Of a stretch of 64,000 bases of DNA, positions 56,142 to 64,000 are shown one piece after another. The stretch's first letter is position 1. Each line of letters opens with the position of its first letter. Position numbers and translations under genes: made by a program. The notes under the pieces are model-generated. The model saw only the letters and a list, made by a program, of their open reading frames with translations. It was not told the DNA's origin and did no database searches. The DNA is from Polyangium sp. 15x6 (GTDB taxonomy: Bacteria; Myxococcota_A; Polyangia; Polyangiales; Polyangiaceae): the NCBI RefSeq assembly GCF_029960785.1, contig NZ_JASBQE010000052.1, positions 1 through 64,000 of the forward strand. The letters run 5' to 3'.

Positions 56142-57284
56142 GCGTCGTCCTCTGCGACCACCTGGCCGCCCTTCTTCAGCGTGCCGCCCGCCGCGGCCAT
56201 GAGGTACGCCTCGATGAACGAGTCGAGATCCCCGTCGAGCACCGCGTCCACGTTGCCCGACTCCGTCGCGGTCCGCACGTCCTTCACGAGGCGGTAGGGG
56301 GCGAGCACGTAGTTGCGAATCTGGCTGCCGAAGTTGATCGCGGTCTTCGAGGCCTGGTACGCGGCGTTCTCGGCGTCGCGCCGCGCGAGCTCGCGCTCGT
56401 AGAGCTTCGCCTTCAGCATCTTGAGCGCCATCGCTCGGTTCTGATGCTGGCTGCGTTCCGCGCGGCAGACGATGTTGATCGTCGGATCGGGAAGGTACCG
56501 GAGCCGGACTGCCGTCTCGACCTTGTTCACGTTCTGCCCGCCCTTGCCGCCGGCGCGCATCGTCGTGATCTCGATGTCCTTCTCGTTGACCTCGATCTGG
56601 ATGTCGTCGCCGACATCAGGCGTGATCTCGACCGCGGCGAACGCGGTTTGTCGCGTGTGATCCGCGTTGAACGGGCTCATACGCACGAGCCGATGCACGC
56701 CGGTCTCCGAGCGCAGATAGCCGTAGGCGCCCGGCCCCGAGACGGTGAACGAGACGGCGTCGATGCCGGCCTCGTCGCCGTCCTGGTAGTCGATGATCTC
56801 CGTCTTGTAGCCGCGCCTCTCGCAGAAGCGCAGGTACATGCGGAGCAGCATCGCGGCCCAGTCCTTGGCGTCGGTGCCGCCGGCGCCCGGGTGGATGCTG
56901 ACGATCGCGTTCGACTGATCGGCGGGCCCGCTCAGCATCCGTTCGAGCTCGACCTTGCGCAGGCGCCCATCGAGCTCGACGACCTGCTTCTCGCAGTCGA
57001 CGATCGCGGCGTCGTCGTTCTCGGCGGCCGCGAGCTCCAGGTACTCGGCGGCGTCGTCGATCGCGCGGCCGAGCGTCTGCGCGACCTCGAGCTTCTGCTC
57101 GACGTCCGCGCGCTTTCGCAACGTGGCCTGCGCCTTCGTTTGATCGTTCCAGAAACCAGGCTCGAGCGACTTTTGCGTCAGCTCGGCGAGCATGCGGGAC
57201 AGCTTGGGGACGTCAAAGATGCCCCCTTAGCGCCGCATAGCGCCTTTTAAGGTCTTCGATTTTCTCGCGGGTCTCGGACAGCAT
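56138..57284 (-). CDS. prfB: Peptide chain release factor 2 with programmed +1 frameshift
   Basis: Translation starts at ATG 57284 and runs 23 codons to an in-frame TGA (57213-57215). A +1 shift at CTT continues at GAC (57214) for 358 codons, giving a 381-residue RF2. The GGQ motif (AGGKGGQN) and the codon-reading SPF (MSPFNADH) are present. RF2 recognises UGA/UAA, so low RF2 raises the frameshift and its own synthesis. Without the shift only a 23-residue peptide is made. The gene is coupled to lysS. Confidence 0.93.
57213..57227 (-). promoter_or_regulatory. RF2 autoregulatory frameshift site
   Basis: The minus strand reads AGGGGGCATCTTTGAC: an internal Shine-Dalgarno AGGGGG (57222-57227) three bases before the slippery CTT, then TGA and C. 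It differs from the E. coli site by one base (CAT for TAT). Confidence 0.92.
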
Positions 57285-57314
57285 GGGCGGCGGTTTATTC
57301 GATTTCCGCCGCCC
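57285..57314 (-). promoter_or_regulatory. Hairpin directly before the prfB start codon
   Basis: GGGCGGCGG / CCGCCGCCC forms a perfect 9-bp stem with a 12-nt A/T-rich loop; its last base touches the prfB ATG. No Shine-Dalgarno is visible there. It may terminate the upstream peroxidase transcript or restrict prfB initiation. Confidence 0.55.
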
Positions 57315-57335
57315 ACGCTAGGGGGGACGAGCCGA

Positions 57336-58466
57336 TCACGTGGGATCGGCGCCGGGCGTCTTCTCGCCGTTCGCGGGCAGCTCGGGCTTCTTGATGTACT
57401 CCTGCGGGATCTCGCCCGTCAGCGATTTCAAGAAGGCCACGATGTCCGCGACGTCCGCGTCGGACAGCTCCTTGCCGAGCTGGTGGTAGGCCATCGCCTG
57501 CACCGCCGTCTCGAGCCGATCGTAGGCGCCGTCGTGGAACCACGGGCCCGTCTCCGCCACGTTGCGCAGCGTCGGGACCCGGAAGACCATCTTGTCCTCT
57601 TCCTTCTTCGTGACCTCGTAGCGGCCGAGATCCTTCTGGTTCGGGTACGCCTTGATCAGGCCGAGCTTCTGGAAGCTCGATCCGCCGAGCGCGCTGCCGC
57701 TGTGGCACGAGGTGCAGCCGTTCTGCACGAACTTCGTCAGGCCCGCGCGCTCCTGATCCGAAAGCGCGCCCTTGTCGCCGGCCATGTACTTGTCGAAGCG
57801 CGACGGCGTCACGAGCTGCCGCTCGAACGCGCCGATCGCCTTCGCCAGGTTGTCGTACGAGATCGGCTCCTTGTCGTCGGGGAAGGCCTTCTTGAAGGCG
57901 TCCTCGTAGCCCGGGATCGACTCGAGCACCGCGACGACGCTGGCCTCGTCCTTCATGGCCATCTCGACCGGGTTCAGGATCGGGCCCTTGGCCTGATCTT
58001 CGAGCGTGCCCGCGCGGCCGTCCCAGAACTGCGCGACGTACCCGCCGGCGTTGTACACGGTGGGCGCGTTGCGGCCGCCGAGCTGGCCTTTGTGGCCCTT
58101 CGAGACCTTCGTGCCGTCGACGCCGAACTTGTCGAGCAGGTGGCACGAGTTGCACGAGAGGTCCTGGTTCTTCGAGAGCCGCGTGTCGTAGTAGAGCTGG
58201 CGGCCGAGAGCGACCTTCTCGGGCGTGATCGGGTTCGTGTCGGCCTCGCCGCTCTTCGCCTCGTACTTGGCGGGCAGCGTGCCGAAGTTGTTCTTCATGT
58301 CCGCGAGGTCGAGCTCCGCGAGCTTCGCGGCCTCTGCGGAGGCGTTCGCCCCCTTCTTCTTCTGCTGGAACGGGAGCGGCGTGGCCTCACGCTCGCCGCA
58401 GCCGGCGACGCCTGCGAACGCCGCGGCAGAGATCAAGAGCAGTGGCAGGAACGGGCGGAAGCGCAT
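57336..58466 (-). CDS. Di-haem cytochrome c peroxidase-like lipoprotein
   Basis: A 376-residue protein starting at ATG 58466 with a signal peptide ending in VAGC (Cys23). Two haem c sites are CNSCH (105-109) and CTSCH (251-255), as in bacterial cytochrome c peroxidase/MauG family enzymes that reduce hydrogen peroxide in the periplasm. The C-terminal GPWFHDGAYDRLETAV region also fits. A GAGGAGA site precedes the ATG; the frame extends to 58544 but the extra residues look non-coding. Confidence 0.9.
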   Translation of the reverse strand: MRFRPFLPLLLISAAAFAGVAGCGEREATPLPFQQKKKGANASAEAAKLAELDLADMKNNFGTLPAKYEAKSGEADTNPITPEKVALGRQLYYDTRLSKNQDLSCNSCHLLDKFGVDGTKVSKGHKGQLGGRNAPTVYNAGGYVAQFWDGRAGTLEDQAKGPILNPVEMAMKDEASVVAVLESIPGYEDAFKKAFPDDKEPISYDNLAKAIGAFERQLVTPSRFDKYMAGDKGALSDQERAGLTKFVQNGCTSCHSGSALGGSSFQKLGLIKAYPNQKDLGRYEVTKKEEDKMVFRVPTLRNVAETGPWFHDGAYDRLETAVQAMAYHQLGKELSDADVADIVAFLKSLTGEIPQEYIKKPELPANGEKTPGADPT

Positions 58467-58714
58467 CGGTGACGTGTCTCCTCGCAACACGGGAGCCCAG
58501 ATTGCGTACGAGGGGGCTCCTCGGCGCTTCGTCTTAGGTGACAACCCCCGGCGGCGTCAACGATCGGCTGCCAAGACGACGGATCGAACAAAAGGTGCCC
58601 CAACGGAAGCAGGAGCCCGACCGTCGGTCGGGCTCGCCCGCCGCAGCGGAACCATCGGGTTCGCAATGCCGTGGCCCGGTCGGGTAGGATGCGGAAGATC
58701 GGGGAGGAGGCACC

Positions 58715-60799
58715 GTGGGAGGGATGCAGCATACGTGGGGGAAACGTGCGTCGCGGTTTGGAGGAGCGTTGCTCCTCGCCCTCGCAGGCATGCTCACCTC
58801 CGCGGACGGGAAGGCCGCTGACGAGACGGCCTTCGAGCGGGAGCTCGCCGAGCAGATCCAGAAGCTCGATCCCGAGGCGGCGACGCTGTTTGCCGAGGCA
58901 AACGCGGCGCGCGAGCGCGGCGATCTCGCGGCTGCCGCGGAGCTCTACGAGAAGGTGCGCGCGCGTGTGCCGAAGTTCTCGGCCGCGACGCGAAGGCTCT
59001 GCACGGTGAAGCTCCACCAGGGCGCGCGGGACGAGGCCGTCGCGCTCTGCCGCAAGGCGCTCGCGACCGAGGACGTGGCCGAGAACAAGGCCTCCCTGGC
59101 GCAGGCGCTCCTGATGCGGCCGCAAGGCACGACGCCGAACATGTCCGAGGCGCGAGAAGCGTTCGAGCTCGCGAGCTCGGCCGCGGCGCGAAAACCCGAC
59201 GACAAGTTCGCCCAGCTCCTCGTCTGCGAGTCCGCGCTCCAGAACAGCCGCTTCGATCAGCTACGGAACTGCTCTCGCGCGCTCGAGCGCATCGCCCCGG
59301 AGTTCGCTCCGACGTACCTCTACGCGTCGATGGTCGACGCGTCCGAGGGCAAACTCGGCGGGGCCATCGAGAAGCTCGATCGCGCGAAATCGCTGGGCCT
59401 CGACGACCAGACGTACACGTCGCTCAAGGGCCAGTACGAGGAGGCGATGCCGTTCTACGAGCGCTACGGCACGACGCTCCTCTACGGCTTCCTCGGGTGG
59501 CTCGCGGGGCTCGCCGCGCTGCTCGGGCTCGGGGGGCTGCTCAGCACGCTGACGCTGCGCGCGGCGTCGGCCGTCCCGAAGTCGGCGGACGAGAACGCGA
59601 CGGGCGCGGACAAATGGCTGCGGCGCGTCTACGGCGTCGTGCTCTGGGCCTGCTGCGCCTACTACTACATCAGCCTCCCGATCGTGATGTCGCTCGTGCT
59701 CGTCGCGGGCGGCGGCATCATTTACGGCTTCGTCGCGATCGGTCGGATCCCCGTGAAGCTCGTGGCGATCGTCGCGATCTTCACGCTCGTGTCGCTCTGG
59801 GCGATGCTGAAAAGCATCTTCTTCCGGCGGCAGGAGAGCGAACCCGGCGACAAACTCGACCTCGCCGAGCACCCGAAGCTCCGCGCCGTGCTCGAAGAGG
59901 TGGCCGGGCGCATCGGCACGCGTCCGGTCGACAACGTGTACATGACGCCGACGACGGACGTGGGCGTCTTCGAGCGCGGGGGCCTGCTCCGGCAGCTCGC
60001 GGGGCGCACGGAGCGTTGCCTCGTGCTCGGCGCGGGCGTGCTCGACGGTTTCTCGATCAGCGCGTTCAAGGCCGTCCTGGCGCACGAGTACGGGCATTTC
60101 CACAACGAGGACACGGCCGGCGGCGGCTTCGCGCTGGCCGTGCGGCGAAGCGTGTTCACGATGGCGCTCTCGCTCGCGCAGGGCGGAGCCGCGGCCTGGT
60201 ACAACCCGGCGTGGCTGTTCGTGAGCGGCTTCCACAAGATCTTCCTGCGGATCTCGCAGGGCGCCTCGCGCTTGCAGGAGGTGCTCGCGGACCGATGGGC
60301 GGCCTTCGCGTACGGCGCGGAGGCGTTCACCGAGGGCCTCACGCACGTGATCGATCGATCGATCCGCTTCGACGTGCACACACAGGCCGCGCTCTCGGAG
60401 GTGATCCAGGAGAAGCGCGCGCTCGCGAACCTCTACCGCTACCGCGTGCGCGGAAAAACCCCGGAGGAGGCCGAGATCGAGAAGGCGATCGACGAGGCGA
60501 TCCACGCCGAGCCCTCGCCCTACGACAGCCACCCGAAGCCCGCGGATCGTTTCGCCTGGGTGAACGCGCTGCCGAAGCGCGCGATCGAGGGCTCGCCCGA
60601 CGACACGCTGGAGGTCTGGGCGCTGTTCGGAGACCGCGCGAAGATCGAGAAGCAGATGACGCAGAAGATCCGCGAGGCCGTGGCGATGAACCACGGCGTG
60701 ATCATCCCCGCGGGCAAACCGAAGGCGAAGAAGGACGCAGCCGAAGAGGAGACGGACGAGGCGGAGGAGCAGGCCCCGGAGGCAGCCGGGGCCGCTTGA
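58715..60799 (+). CDS. M48 family metallopeptidase with N-terminal TPR domain
   Basis: A 694-residue protein: signal-like hydrophobic start (about 15-31), a TPR-like helical region (about 35-245), three to four membrane helices (about 253-370), then an M48 zinc peptidase with HEYGH at 457-461 and a downstream EVLADRWAA carrying the third ligand. The tail is Lys/Glu-rich. HtpX/Ste24-like enzymes degrade membrane proteins. The GTG at 58715 follows GGAGG; ATG 58724 is an alternative. The TPR fusion is unusual. Confidence 0.85.
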   Translation: MGGMQHTWGKRASRFGGALLLALAGMLTSADGKAADETAFERELAEQIQKLDPEAATLFAEANAARERGDLAAAAELYEKVRARVPKFSAATRRLCTVKLHQGARDEAVALCRKALATEDVAENKASLAQALLMRPQGTTPNMSEAREAFELASSAAARKPDDKFAQLLVCESALQNSRFDQLRNCSRALERIAPEFAPTYLYASMVDASEGKLGGAIEKLDRAKSLGLDDQTYTSLKGQYEEAMPFYERYGTTLLYGFLGWLAGLAALLGLGGLLSTLTLRAASAVPKSADENATGADKWLRRVYGVVLWACCAYYYISLPIVMSLVLVAGGGIIYGFVAIGRIPVKLVAIVAIFTLVSLWAMLKSIFFRRQESEPGDKLDLAEHPKLRAVLEEVAGRIGTRPVDNVYMTPTTDVGVFERGGLLRQLAGRTERCLVLGAGVLDGFSISAFKAVLAHEYGHFHNEDTAGGGFALAVRRSVFTMALSLAQGGAAAWYNPAWLFVSGFHKIFLRISQGASRLQEVLADRWAAFAYGAEAFTEGLTHVIDRSIRFDVHTQAALSEVIQEKRALANLYRYRVRGKTPEEAEIEKAIDEAIHAEPSPYDSHPKPADRFAWVNALPKRAIEGSPDDTLEVWALFGDRAKIEKQMTQKIREAVAMNHGVIIPAGKPKAKKDAAEEETDEAEEQAPEAAGAA

Positions 60800-60800
60800 C

Positions 60801-62285
60801 TCACGCCATTTCGAGGAAGAGGCGATCCGGGTTCTCGAGGTACCCGATGATCTCGTAGGCGAACGCCGCGCCGACGTGGCCGTCGATGATGCGGTGGTCG
60901 AAGGACAAACTCACCAGCATCACGTCGCCGATCACGATCTGACCGTCGCGCACCACCGGCTTCTGCTTCATCTGGTGGATGCCGAGGATCGCGACCTCGG
61001 GGAAGTTCAGGATCGGCGTCGCGAAAAGGCCGCCCTGCGCTCCGAGCGAGGTGATCGTGAAGGTGGAGTTCCCGAGGTCCTCGGACCGGACCTTGCCGGC
61101 CTTCGTGTCGTCGCCGAGGCGCTGGATGTCCCGAGCGATGTCGAGGATGCTCTTCCGATCGGCGCGACGCACGACAGGCACGATGAGGCCCGCGTCGGTG
61201 GCCGACGCGATGCCGATGTCGTAGTAGCGGCGCTGCACGATCTCCTGCGTGGTCTCGTCGAAGGCGCTGTTCAGCGAGGGGTGCTTCTTCAGCGCGGCGA
61301 CGACGGCCTTCACGAAGAACGGCAAGAACGTGAGCTTCACGTTTGCCTTGTCCGCCGCGGGCTTCAGGCGCGCGCGGAGCTCCTTCAGCGCCGTGACGTC
61401 GCACTCCTCGACGAACGTGAAGTGCGCCGCGGTGTGCTTCGAGCGGCTCATCTGCTCGAAGATCCGCCTGCGCACGCCGCGCAGCGGGGTCCGCTCTTCC
61501 AGCGACTCCTCGCCGGCCGGAGGCGGCGGGACCCGCACGGGCGCGGGGGCCTTCGCCGTGACCGGGGCAGACGCGGCCGCGGGGTGCGGCTCGCCGGCCG
61601 CGATGGGCTTCGGCAGAGGCGCGGACGCCGTCGGAAGCGACTCCGGCACGTGCGCGGTCACGGCCGTGTGCATCGCGAGAGGCACCGGCGTGGGCGTCGC
61701 GCTCGCGCCGCGGACGTCGTCCTTCGTGACCCGACCGCTCGGACCCGTGGGCGCGACCCGACGCAGATCCACGCCGAGATCCCGCGCGAGCTTGCGCGTG
61801 GCCGGCGTGGCGAGGGGTTTGTCGTTGTAGTACGCGGCCACGGGCGCCGCCGTGATGCCGTTCGTCGTGTGCGAGGAGCCGAGCGGCATGAGGTTCATGC
61901 CGGGCAGGTCCTCCTTGATGTCGCCGACCGCGGTCGCGGCCGGGCCATCGTTCTTCGCCGCCTGGGGCGTGCTCGCCGCCGTCGGCTCGGCCGCTGCGGC
62001 GGGCGCGAGCGCAACCGCGGGCGCGGCCGCGGATTTGCCTTCGCCGTCGAGGTCGAACACGACGAGCACCGAGTGCACGGCGACGACCTGGCCCTCCTTG
62101 GCGCGCGTCTCCAGGATCTTGCCGGCCTTCGGCGCGGTGATCGTGACGGTCGCCTTGTCCGTCATCACCTCGACCATCGGCTGGTCTTCCTTGACGATGT
62201 CACCCGGCGCGACGAGCCACTTGACGATCTCGCCTTCGGTGACGCCCTCGCCGATGTCGGGCAGCTTGAACTCGAAGCTTGCCAT
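60801..62285 (-). CDS. bkdB: E2 component of branched-chain 2-oxoacid dehydrogenase (dihydrolipoyl acyltransferase)
   Basis: A 494-residue E2: lipoyl domain (1-78) with lipoylated Lys44 in TDKAT, an Ala/Pro linker, a peripheral subunit-binding domain (about 160-200; TPATRKLARDLGVDL), a second linker, and the acyltransferase core with the DHRIIDG catalytic motif near the C-terminus. Only one lipoyl domain. It follows the E1-beta gene by one base. The E3 gene is not in the window. Confidence 0.92.
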   Translation of the reverse strand: MASFEFKLPDIGEGVTEGEIVKWLVAPGDIVKEDQPMVEVMTDKATVTITAPKAGKILETRAKEGQVVAVHSVLVVFDLDGEGKSAAAPAVALAPAAAAEPTAASTPQAAKNDGPAATAVGDIKEDLPGMNLMPLGSSHTTNGITAAPVAAYYNDKPLATPATRKLARDLGVDLRRVAPTGPSGRVTKDDVRGASATPTPVPLAMHTAVTAHVPESLPTASAPLPKPIAAGEPHPAAASAPVTAKAPAPVRVPPPPAGEESLEERTPLRGVRRRIFEQMSRSKHTAAHFTFVEECDVTALKELRARLKPAADKANVKLTFLPFFVKAVVAALKKHPSLNSAFDETTQEIVQRRYYDIGIASATDAGLIVPVVRRADRKSILDIARDIQRLGDDTKAGKVRSEDLGNSTFTITSLGAQGGLFATPILNFPEVAILGIHQMKQKPVVRDGQIVIGDVMLVSLSFDHRIIDGHVGAAFAYEIIGYLENPDRLFLEMA

Positions 62286-62286
62286 C

Positions 62287-63261
62287 TCAGTACCTCGCGG
62301 TCTCGATGATCGCCGGCAGGATGCGGTGGGAGAGCGGCAGGTACTCCATCTCGAGCGTGTACGGGAAGGGCGTGTCGAAGCCGGTCACGCGCTTCGGCGG
62401 CGCCTCGAGGTGGAGGAAGGCCTTCTCGTTGATGAGCGAGACGATCTCGGCGCCGAGCCCGCAGCTCTTCGGCGCCTCGTGCACCACGACCACGCGGCCC
62501 GTCTTCTTCACCGACGTGATGATCGTCTCGATGTCGAGCGGCCAGAGCGTGCGCAGGTCGATGACCTCGCAGTCGATGCCCTGCGCCGCCGCCTGGTTCG
62601 CCGCGTCGAGCGCCTCGTAGAGCATCGCTCCCCAGACGACGATCGTGACGTGCTGCCCCTTGCGCACGACGCTGGCCTTGCCGAGCGGGACCGTGTGATC
62701 GCCCTCGGGGACGTCACCCTTCGCCGCGCGGTAGATGCGCTTCGGCTCGAAGAAGAGGACCGGATCCGGGTCGCGGATCGAGGCGAGGAGCAGGCCCTTC
62801 GCGTCCGCCGGGTTCGACGGACAAACCACCTTGAGGCCCGCGACGTGGATGAACTGCGCCTCGGGCGACTGCGAGTGGTAGTGGCCGCCGCGGATGCCGC
62901 CGCCCGTGGGCGTGCGGATGACGAGCTTCGCCGGATACTCGCCGCCCGAGCGATAGCGGTACTTCGCCAGCTCGGAGACGATCTGATCGTACGCGGGGAA
63001 GATGAAGTCGGAGAACTGGATCTCGGGGACCGGGACCAGGCCGTAGAGGGCCATGCCGATCGCCGTGCCGATGATGCCACCCTCGGACAGCGGGGTGTCG
63101 ATCACGCGGTCGTCGCCGAACTCGTCGAAGAGGCCCTGCGTGACGCGGAAGACGCCGCCGACCTTCCCGACGTCCTCGCCGAGGACGACGACGCGACTAT
63201 CGCGCCGCATCTCGTGGCGGAGGGCGTCGTTGATGGCCTGGACCATGTTCATCTGAGGCAT
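62287..63261 (-). CDS. bkdA2: E1-beta subunit of branched-chain 2-oxoacid dehydrogenase
   Basis: A 324-residue transketolase-like E1-beta. The segments LGEDVGKVGGVFRVTQGL, DTPLSEGGIIGTAIGMAL and the C-terminal PLSHRILPAI are those of branched-chain enzymes (2-oxoisovalerate type) rather than pyruvate dehydrogenase. It decarboxylates branched-chain keto acids with E1-alpha, giving starters for iso-branched fatty acids in myxobacteria (family knowledge). Confidence 0.9.
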   Translation of the reverse strand: MPQMNMVQAINDALRHEMRRDSRVVVLGEDVGKVGGVFRVTQGLFDEFGDDRVIDTPLSEGGIIGTAIGMALYGLVPVPEIQFSDFIFPAYDQIVSELAKYRYRSGGEYPAKLVIRTPTGGGIRGGHYHSQSPEAQFIHVAGLKVVCPSNPADAKGLLLASIRDPDPVLFFEPKRIYRAAKGDVPEGDHTVPLGKASVVRKGQHVTIVVWGAMLYEALDAANQAAAQGIDCEVIDLRTLWPLDIETIITSVKKTGRVVVVHEAPKSCGLGAEIVSLINEKAFLHLEAPPKRVTGFDTPFPYTLEMEYLPLSHRILPAIIETARY

Positions 63262-63312
63262 CGTGCTATCTCTCCGTGACCTTCTCGAAAGGAGGGCGGG
63301 TTTCCCCGAGGA

Positions 63313-64000
63313 TCAGTGGCCGTGCCCCTTGGCGCGCGGGCCGCGCAGAAGCTCGTCCCGCTGCTCTTGCAGGTGCCAGGGCAGCTCGCCGTAGACGTCT
63401 TCGAAGAGCGACTCGAGCGCGGGCGCCTGGGTCTTCTCGGCGACCGCGATCGCAGCCTTGAGCTCGGCGTCGAGCTCGGCCTCGAGCTCCTTGTCCTGCG
63501 CGTCGGTCCAGCCGATCGTGCGCTCGATGTACCGGCGCAGGCGCGGGATCGGGTCGAGGCGACGCCAGGAATCGAGGCCCGCTTCGGGCCGGTACGCCTT
63601 GGGATCGTCGCTCGTCGAGTGGCCTTCGAGCCGGTAGGTGAGCGCCTCGATGATCGTCGGGCCTTCACCCCGCGCAGCGCGGGCGACCGCGTCGCGCGTC
63701 ACCTTGACGACGGCGAAGAGGTCGTTGCCGTCGCAACGAACGCCCGGGACGCCGTAGGCGATGCCCTTCTGCGCGAAGGTCTCGCTCGCGGTCTGCCGCT
63801 CGGTCGGCACGCTGATGGCCCAGCCGTTGTTGCGGCAGAAGAAGACCGTCGGGGCCTTGAAGACGCCCGCGAAGTTCATGCCGTTGTGGAACTCGTTCGA
63901 ACTCGTGGCGCCGTCGCCGAAGTACACGAGGACCGCCGTGTCCTCCTTGCGGATCTTCGCGGCCCAGGCAAACCCGACGGCCTGCGTGATCTGGGTGCCG
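63313..64000 (-). CDS. bkdA1: E1-alpha subunit of branched-chain 2-oxoacid dehydrogenase, N-terminus outside window
   Basis: The frame is open to base 64000, so the N-terminal part is missing; about 228 residues are visible. The thiamine diphosphate motif starts at GDGATSSNEFHNG and ends with CRNNGWA; the phospho-loop EGHSTSDDPKAYR and final FEDVYGELPWHLQ match E1-alpha of branched-chain enzymes. It lies 51 bp before the E1-beta gene and belongs to the same operon. Confidence 0.9.
   Translation of the reverse strand, partial: GTQITQAVGFAWAAKIRKEDTAVLVYFGDGATSSNEFHNGMNFAGVFKAPTVFFCRNNGWAISVPTERQTASETFAQKGIAYGVPGVRCDGNDLFAVVKVTRDAVARAARGEGPTIIEALTYRLEGHSTSDDPKAYRPEAGLDSWRRLDPIPRLRRYIERTIGWTDAQDKELEAELDAELKAAIAVAEKTQAPALESLFEDVYGELPWHLQEQRDELLRGPRAKGHGH

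Noticed and set aside
57193-57193. ATG at 57193 as prfB start
   Set aside because: The frameshift site and leader upstream give a complete RF2 N-terminus.

Overview
The window is very GC-rich (about 70% by eye, with strong G/C in third codon positions, so long antisense open frames shadow nearly every gene). It most likely comes from a delta-proteobacterial myxobacterium, probably Polyangiales (Sorangium/Polyangium-like). That placement is inference. It rests on an AgmX/PglI-type protein, a lipoprotein-like protein with Cys-rich tandem repeats, many short lipoproteins, multi-domain response regulators, and a branched-chain keto acid dehydrogenase. The outer-membrane outfit (LolD/LolC-E, GspC, a meso-DAP type MurE) fits a Gram-negative cell.

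Layout. 1-6.4 kb (+ strand, except one lipoprotein): the end of a Pro/Lys-rich TonB-like protein, an HtrA protease, a vWA-like lipoprotein, yacG, an outer-membrane-type protein and a PrsW-like membrane protein. 6.4-25.2 kb (- strand): dnaJ, then a division/cell wall (dcw) cluster in transcription order mraZ-rsmH-ftsL-ftsI-murE-murF-mraY-murD-ftsW-murG-murC-ftsQ-ftsA-ftsZ. Most junctions are 4-nt ATGA/GTGA overlaps. A promoter (TTGACA-17-TAGCGT) followed by two MraZ-type boxes precedes mraZ, and a hairpin follows ftsZ. murB and ddl are absent from the cluster.

25.2-33.8 kb: a stack of four hairpins, a free-standing B12-binding domain, an AgmX/PglI-type protein, a tandem pair of STAS-like proteins, a MshEN-receiver-TPR hybrid regulator next to a lone gspC, then tgt, queA and a receiver-only response regulator. 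33.9-38.8 kb: an NtrC-type activator, bacterioferritin with its ferredoxin (Bfd) under a Fur-like operator, an SDR reductase, a lipoprotein, and a sigma factor with a small partner gene. 38.9-46.2 kb: a lipoprotein divergent from ftsH, a Uma2-type protein, lepB divergent from aroE, a formylglycine-generating-enzyme-like lipoprotein and astA. The spacers after aroE, the FGE-like gene and astA each carry a related GCTCGG dyad.

46.3-52 kb: a GMC oxidoreductase, a Cys-rich protein built from twelve 43-residue repeats, and an unknown membrane-anchored protein. 52-58.5 kb (- strand): a di-heme peroxidase, prfB with a textbook +1 frameshift site, lysS, a LolC/E-type permease and lolD. 58.7-64 kb: a TPR-M48 metallopeptidase and the E2, E1-beta and (partial) E1-alpha genes of a branched-chain 2-oxoacid dehydrogenase.

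No tRNA, rRNA, CRISPR array, insertion sequence or prophage was seen. Start sites and promoters were judged by eye only.
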